Part shown: piece by piece, positions 33,641-37,219 of the stretch | Numbering within the stretch: the stretch's first letter is position 1 | Layout: each line of letters starts with the position of its first letter | Assembly (NCBI GenBank): GCA_016234845.1 | Contig: JACRNP010000003.1 | Location: 1 to 37,219 of the forward strand | Direction: 5' to 3' | Length of the DNA: 37,219 nt | Origin: Deltaproteobacteria bacterium | GTDB taxonomy: Bacteria > Desulfobacterota > Deferrimicrobia > Deferrimicrobiales > Deferrimicrobiaceae | Program-made: the position numbers and the translations under genes | The notes under the pieces: generated by a model | What the model saw: only the letters and a program-made list of their open reading frames with translations | What the model was told of the DNA's origin: nothing | Databases searched by the model: none

Positions 33641-34092
33641 CGGTCCGGCGGCTCGTCGTGTTCTCCGTGTTCTGGCTCGGACTGGTCCTGGCCGTGCCCC
33701 GGACGCCGGAGGCGCACCCCAACGCGCGGTTCCTGCGCGGGGACATCACCGTGTCGACGTCGTGGGAGGGAGTGATCCGCCTCACGGGTACCGTGGTGAT
33801 CCGGGAGGGCGTCACGGTGACGGTGGATCCGGGCACGGAGATTCTCGTCCAGCCGGGGGAGGGAACGGACATCGAGGTCCGCGGGAGGCTGCTGGTGCGC
33901 GGCATTCCGGAAAAACCGGTCCTGTTCGACACGGCGGGAGGGTGCGCGGCCGGTTCCTGGGGCGGGATCCGTTTCCGTCCGGGGAGCACGGGAACGTTCG
34001 AGAACGTGCGGATCCGCTGCTCCGCGGCGGGAGTGGCCGGGGAAACATCCGGCGTGACGAAGAAGGGCGTTACGCTCGAGGCGGGGCGGTGA
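33637..34092 (+). CDS. Short beta-helix cap protein (fourth)
   Basis: 151 residues from GTG 33637 (GTGA overlap). A signal peptide (RRLVVFSVFWLGLVLAVPRTPEAH) is followed by TSWEGVIRLTGTVVIREGVTVTVDPGTEILV, IEVRGRLLVRGIPEKPVLFD and GSWGGIRFRPGSTGTFENVRIRC. This is the N-terminal cap and first two coils of a beta-helix protein, then it stops. It has no GN-x-WG tail. It may be a truncated gene or an independent small protein that caps or nucleates the larger helices. No disrupted coding remnant is visible downstream, which favours a genuine short protein. Confidence 0.78.
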   Translation: MTVRRLVVFSVFWLGLVLAVPRTPEAHPNARFLRGDITVSTSWEGVIRLTGTVVIREGVTVTVDPGTEILVQPGEGTDIEVRGRLLVRGIPEKPVLFDTAGGCAAGSWGGIRFRPGSTGTFENVRIRCSAAGVAGETSGVTKKGVTLEAGR

Positions 34093-34106
34093 GGTGAAGT
34101 GAGAAC

Positions 34107-35075
34107 ATGCTGATCCTGTCCCCCGCCGACAAGGCGTCGGAGGTCCCCGCGCTCGTATCCGCCGGCGCGGAGGAGTTGTACGCCGGTTACGTCCCGCCGT
34201 ACTGGTCCGATGCGTTCGGACCGGTCGTCTCCTGCAACCGGCGCAGCTACGAGGAGGCGAACGCCGGCTCCCTAGATGAGCTGTTCGCCCTCGTCCACCA
34301 GGCGGCGGTGCTCGACGTCCCCGTCCACGTAGCCCTGAACGCTTCGCCGATCCCGGACGACATGATCCCGCCGCTGGTCGGGACGGCGGGGGAGCTTGCC
34401 GCGGGAGGGGTTCGTGGAGTGATCGTCTCGGACCTCGCGTTGCTGCTCTCCTTGCGGGATGCGAAGTTCCGGCGGCTGTCGCTGCACGCCAGCACGCTGT
34501 TTTCGGCCTTCAACGGGATGACGGTCGCGTTTCTCCGCAGGGCGGGGGCGGACCGGGTGATCCTGGCCCGGGAGCTTTCCACGGCCGATATCGCCGCCAT
34601 GGCGCCGCTCGCGGGGGAGGCGCGCCTCGAAGTCATCGGATTCCGCGGGCGGTGCCCCAACATCGAGGGGTTCTGCACCCACCTGCACGACGATCCGGGC
34701 CGGAGCTGGCCGTGCGAGCTGTCGTACGAAAAGGAGTGGCGCGGGGAGGGGGAAGCGGCGCCCGCGGGCGTCCTGGACGCCATCGCACGGAACGAGGGGG
34801 TCGACCGGTTCCACTCGTGCGGGCTGTGCGCCGTCCCGCTCCTCGAGCGCGCCGGGGTCCACTCCCTGAAGATCGTCGGCAGAGGCGCGGAGACGTCGCG
34901 CAAGGTCGACGCGGTCCGCGCCGTCGCCGCGATGCGGGAGTGGGGGAGGGCGAACATCCCCGACGCGTCGGCGTGCGCCCGCCGGGGGAAGGATCTTTAC
35001 CGGGAAATCTTCGGCCGCCCGTGCCGCCCGGAAAACTGCTACTTCCCCGAGTTCCGCCCGGGAGAGGTGCGATGA
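34107..35075 (+). CDS. U32 family protein, UbiU-like
   Basis: 322 residues, ATG 34107 after GAGGTGA, 14 bp behind the last envelope gene. The TIM-barrel start MLILSPADKASEVPALVSAGAEELYAGY and LHASTLFSAFN are typical of peptidase U32 family proteins. Cysteines C183-x6-C190-x12-C203 plus C238/C241 resemble the four [4Fe-4S] ligands of E. coli UbiU (first two six residues apart). More cysteines (C290, C306, C311) follow. UbiU-type proteins are not peptidases but take part in oxygen-independent hydroxylation, with prephenate as oxygen source in ubiquinone synthesis. Whether this one hydroxylates, and what, is unknown. Coupled to the next gene (ATGA). Confidence 0.82.
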   Translation: MLILSPADKASEVPALVSAGAEELYAGYVPPYWSDAFGPVVSCNRRSYEEANAGSLDELFALVHQAAVLDVPVHVALNASPIPDDMIPPLVGTAGELAAGGVRGVIVSDLALLLSLRDAKFRRLSLHASTLFSAFNGMTVAFLRRAGADRVILARELSTADIAAMAPLAGEARLEVIGFRGRCPNIEGFCTHLHDDPGRSWPCELSYEKEWRGEGEAAPAGVLDAIARNEGVDRFHSCGLCAVPLLERAGVHSLKIVGRGAETSRKVDAVRAVAAMREWGRANIPDASACARRGKDLYREIFGRPCRPENCYFPEFRPGEVR

Positions 35076-35836
35076 GAGAATATCGGTATCTCGGCCCGGA
35101 CGGGGAGGGGATCGCGGAATTGCCGGTCGGGGCCGGGGGGGCGATGGGGAGCGAATATTGCGTCCACCTGCTGCCGACGGCGGCGCGGATGGCGGAGGCG
35201 GCCTCCGAGGCGTCGGCGAGGAGCGCCCCTCTGCTGCTCCTCACCCCGTACTTCCGGGACGCGGAACTGAAGCGGACTCTTCCGCTCTTCCGCGCGATCC
35301 CGCCCGGGGCGGACGTCGACGTCGCTGTGAACGACTGGGGGCTCCTCCAGACGCTCCACGGACTGTTCCCGCGGATGCGGCTGTCGGTCGGCCGGCTGCT
35401 CTCCGGGCAGAAGCGGTGCCCGCGGATCGGCTCATCCCCACGGCTCACGGAGGAGGGGAGGAAGTGGCACGGCGAGGGGATCTTCTCCTCGCCCCGCGCG
35501 CGGGATTTTCTCGAGGGGGAGATGGGCGTCACGGGGTACCACCTCGACGCGCTCCCCTGGACCCGGGGAGTCCGTCCGGCGCCGGAGGATGCCGAGTTCT
35601 TCGTCCACCAACCGTACTCGATCGTGACGGTGACGGACGCCTGCCCGTGGATCGGCGGGATGTCGTCATCGCTGCTCCCGTCCTGCCCACGGCCGTGCAG
35701 GGAAGGTTGCGTGGTCCTGAAGGAGCCTTCGATGGGCGAGGGGCTGCTCCAGCGGGGAAAGGCGCGGTTCGCGGCGGCCTCGGAACCGGTTTCCGCAGGC
35801 CGGATGACCCGTGTCCGCTACGGGAACCTGCCGTAG
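35072..35836 (+). CDS. U32-related iron-sulfur protein, UbiV-like partner
   Basis: 254 residues, ATG 35072 overlapping the UbiU-like stop. It has a shorter barrel-like fold with VDVAVNDWGLLQTLHGLFP, matching the VVND-x-G strand motif of U32 proteins. Cysteines C30, C191, C205, C209 and C213 are placed much like the UbiV cluster ligands (one early Cys, then a later group ending C-x3-C). Extra C116 and the CPRPCREGC segment exceed the usual four. Together with the previous gene it forms a UbiU/UbiV-like heterodimer candidate. No UbiT (SCP2) or ubiquinone gene is nearby, so the substrate may lie in the envelope operon. Confidence 0.72.
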   Translation: MREYRYLGPDGEGIAELPVGAGGAMGSEYCVHLLPTAARMAEAASEASARSAPLLLLTPYFRDAELKRTLPLFRAIPPGADVDVAVNDWGLLQTLHGLFPRMRLSVGRLLSGQKRCPRIGSSPRLTEEGRKWHGEGIFSSPRARDFLEGEMGVTGYHLDALPWTRGVRPAPEDAEFFVHQPYSIVTVTDACPWIGGMSSSLLPSCPRPCREGCVVLKEPSMGEGLLQRGKARFAAASEPVSAGRMTRVRYGNLP

Positions 35837-35846
35837 CATACCGCGC

Positions 35847-35865
35847 GGGCCGGAATTTACGGCCC
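35847..35865 (+). terminator. Hairpin after the UbiV-like gene, weak terminator candidate
   Basis: GGGCCG (35847-35852) pairs with CGGCCC (35860-35865) around a seven-base loop. It lies 11 bp past the stop of the last operon gene. A C-run, not a T-run, follows, so any termination would need Rho or be partial. Confidence 0.35.
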
Positions 35866-35871
35866 CCCCGT

Positions 35872-35901
35872 GTGGCAATCACGGAATATCCTGCGTAATA
35901 T
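35872..35901 (+). promoter_or_regulatory. Candidate promoter of the AAA-protein gene
   Basis: GTGGCA (35872-35877) and TAATAT (35896-35901) are 18 bp apart, each matching sigma70 consensus at four of six positions. The surrounding sequence (35876-35910) is much more AT-rich than the flanking genes. The implied start near 35908 lies just upstream of the ribosome binding site GGAG at 35921. Confidence 0.4.
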
Positions 35902-35930
35902 TAGTGGATACACTTTCGCCGGAGCGTCCA

Positions 35931-36809
35931 TTGCACCGAAGGCTGGAAAACGTGTTCTACGAAGTCCGCGCGCCGCGCCTGGCGTGGAACGACATCGGAG
36001 GCCTTGCGGGCCCCAAGGCGAAGATGAAGGAGATGGTCTGCCTTCCCATCACCCGCGCGAAGGAGCTGCGGTCGATGGGCGTCGATTTCCCCGCCGGGGT
36101 GATGCTGTGGGGGCCCCTGGGATTGGGGATCACGATGCTCGCGGAGGCGGCGGCGAAGGAGGCGGGGGCGACCTTCGTCTACGTTTCGGGCCAGGAAATG
36201 CTGGGAAAGGTCGACCGGATGGAGGAGGCGTTCGGGATGGCGGTCCGCGAGGCGCCGTCCGTCTTCTTCATCTCCGACATCGACTGGCTGTGTCCCCGCG
36301 CCGGCGCATCCTACGACTGGGACGCCGGTAACCTCCGGGGGAAGCCGCCGACCTTCGCCGACATCGCCTTCACGGAGAAGTTCCTGGCCCTGCTCGACGG
36401 CCTGCTTTCCGCGCCGGAGGTGCGCCTCGTCGGCTCGTGCTACCGGATCGACGTGGTGGACCAGGCGGCGATCAAGGAGAAGAAGCGGTTCAACCGGAAG
36501 ATCTTCGTCGCCCCGCCGACGGCGGAAGAGCGGCGGGAGATCCTCGCCATCTACGCCGGGAGGATGCCGCTTTCGCAGGGCGTGGATCTTGCCCGGGTCG
36601 CGGCGAAGGCGGAGGGGTGCACCGGATGGGACATCGAGAACCTGTGCCGGAAGGCGGCGATCGTGGCGGTGGAGTCGGGGAGCGACCGGGTGGACGAGCG
36701 GCACTTCGATGCGGCGCTCGCCTCGATCACGCCGTGGCTCACGCCCGACATGGCCGAGGGGTATCTGCGGATCCACCGCGAGGATTGCCCGCACCATTAC
36801 GCTTTCTGA
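35931..36809 (+). CDS. CDC48-derived AAA protein with degenerate ATPase motifs
   Basis: 292 residues if TTG 35931 (GGAG six bases upstream) is the start; GTG 35904 and GTG 35952 are alternatives. The order of motifs is that of a single CDC48/p97-type AAA domain: LAWNDIGGLAGPKAKMKE, Walker A, SGQEML pore region, Walker B, sensor 1, RFNR, and the lid EGCTGWDIENLCRKAAIVAVE. Walker A reads GPLGLGIT, with Ile67 where Lys must be. Walker B reads FFISDID, with Ser115 for Asp and Asp116 for Glu. Sensor 1 Asn is Tyr171, and the pore-loop aromatic region is shortened. Arg-finger residues R186/R189 remain. It probably cannot hydrolyse ATP and may be a regulatory or scaffolding subunit. Confidence 0.85.
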   Translation: MHRRLENVFYEVRAPRLAWNDIGGLAGPKAKMKEMVCLPITRAKELRSMGVDFPAGVMLWGPLGLGITMLAEAAAKEAGATFVYVSGQEMLGKVDRMEEAFGMAVREAPSVFFISDIDWLCPRAGASYDWDAGNLRGKPPTFADIAFTEKFLALLDGLLSAPEVRLVGSCYRIDVVDQAAIKEKKRFNRKIFVAPPTAEERREILAIYAGRMPLSQGVDLARVAAKAEGCTGWDIENLCRKAAIVAVESGSDRVDERHFDAALASITPWLTPDMAEGYLRIHREDCPHHYAF

Positions 36810-36829
36810 CATACGAACAGGAGATGCCG

Positions 36830-37219
36830 TTGAAACGATCCATCGCCCCCATCGCCTTCGCCGCCGCCCTGGCGGCCGTCGCGTTCCTCCTCCATCCCTT
36901 GTCGGCCGCCGCCTGCGTCGGACGCACGATCCTGGTGGGATACTTCGACGCTCCCGACCAGGCGATGGTGGCCAACATCCTGGCGGTCTTCATCGACGAG
37001 CGGACCGGGACCACCGTGAAACTGTCCCGCTTCGCCAGCCGGGAGGATGCGTTCGAGGCGGTCCGGCAGGACAAGGTCAGCCTCTACACGGACTACTCTT
37101 CCGTGCTCCTCTCGAAGTTCGCCGGGGAGAAACCCGGACCGGAGGACGGGAAGAACATCGCCCGCCTGAAGGAAGTGCTGAACCGGAAATACAACGTGGT
37201 CTGGCTGGAGCCGTTCGGC
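36830..37219 (+). CDS. Glycine betaine/choline ABC transporter substrate-binding protein (OpuAC/ProX type), partial
   Basis: 130 codons are present, open to the window end. AGGAG (36819-36823) directly abuts ATG 36824 but lies six bases before TTG 36830, so TTG (giving MKRSIAPIAF) is preferred. A signal peptide with AlaAlaAlaCys (residues about 27-29; possibly a lipobox SAAAC) leads into the type 2 periplasmic binding domain: ILVGYFDAPDQAMVANILAVFIDERTG, VSLYTDYSS and LNRKYNVVWLEPFG, the last being a strong OpuAC/OpuBC signature. It binds quaternary amines for osmoprotection in known members, though divergence here leaves the ligand open. Unrelated in function to the upstream operon. Confidence 0.85.
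   Translation, partial: MKRSIAPIAFAAALAAVAFLLHPLSAAACVGRTILVGYFDAPDQAMVANILAVFIDERTGTTVKLSRFASREDAFEAVRQDKVSLYTDYSSVLLSKFAGEKPGPEDGKNIARLKEVLNRKYNVVWLEPFG

Noticed and set aside
34107-35075. Collagenase-like peptidase, the name often given to U32 proteins.
   Set aside because: The cysteine arrangement fits the iron-sulfur U32 proteins and no peptidase residues can be pointed to.
18109-35836. Possible outer-membrane multiheme cytochrome conduit, suggested by the redoxins and surface proteins.
   Set aside because: No CxxCH heme motif was found in any real reading frame, and there is no porin-like beta-barrel.
35811-35930. A longer N-terminus of the AAA protein starting inside the UbiV-like gene.
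   Set aside because: The extra residues have no AAA features, and a promoter candidate plus a ribosome binding site point to a start near 35931.
1-37219. Mobile element, integrase, attachment site, tRNA or CRISPR.
   Set aside because: No transposase or integrase motifs, no cloverleaf or anticodon-stem pattern, and no regularly spaced direct repeats were seen on either strand.

Overview
This is a GC-rich (roughly 60-70 % by eye), gene-dense window from a Gram-negative bacterium. Signal peptides, lipoboxes, TlpA-type periplasmic redoxins, a Wzx-type flippase and GDP-mannose dehydratase support the Gram-negative assignment. The gene style (B12/radical-SAM enzymes, zinc-ribbon methyltransferases, VCBS/ASPIC proteins, long coupled operons) recalls deltaproteobacteria such as Desulfuromonadota/Geobacter relatives, but no marker gene is present, so this is only an impression. 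I saw no rRNA, tRNA, CRISPR array, transposase or c-type heme motif.

Region A (1-16435) is a surface-polysaccharide locus. A glycosyltransferase tail and a second GT4 enzyme run rightward to 1455. A leftward operon (5821 to 1472) encodes two GT2 glycosyltransferases, GDP-mannose 4,6-dehydratase and an EvaC/TylCIII-type sugar C-methyltransferase, together suggesting a C-methylated 6-deoxyhexose. Divergent from it, a winged-helix regulator with a Rossmann-like C-terminal domain starts a rightward operon (5920-16435): Wzx-like flippase, two B12-type radical SAM proteins, three methyltransferases, two GT2 and one GT4 glycosyltransferases.

Region B (16474-18654, leftward) holds two TlpA-like secreted redoxins, a DPM1-like polyprenyl-phosphate glycosyltransferase that lacks a visible canonical start codon, and its usual companion DUF2304 membrane protein. 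A 321-bp divergent intergenic region follows, with promoter candidates on both strands and a 20-codon leader ORF.

Region C (18976-35836, rightward) is the most unusual part. After a seven-repeat VCBS/ASPIC protein and an intrinsic terminator comes a block of thirteen genes joined almost entirely by 4-bp ATGA/GTGA/TTGA overlaps. It encodes four secreted parallel beta-helix proteins, a HEAT-repeat lipoprotein, a CSCG-motif permease, five paralogous secreted proteins built of two or three ~90-residue beta-sandwich modules, a membrane-embedded spermidine-synthase-like protein, and finally two U32 proteins whose cysteine patterns resemble the [4Fe-4S] pair UbiU/UbiV. I do not recognise this assembly as a described system; it looks like a cell-envelope machine or matrix with an attached maturation or export function.

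Region D (35837-37219) encodes a CDC48-derived AAA protein in which Walker A, Walker B and sensor 1 are all degenerate (a likely pseudo-ATPase), then the start of an OpuAC/ProX-type betaine/choline-binding protein cut by the window end.
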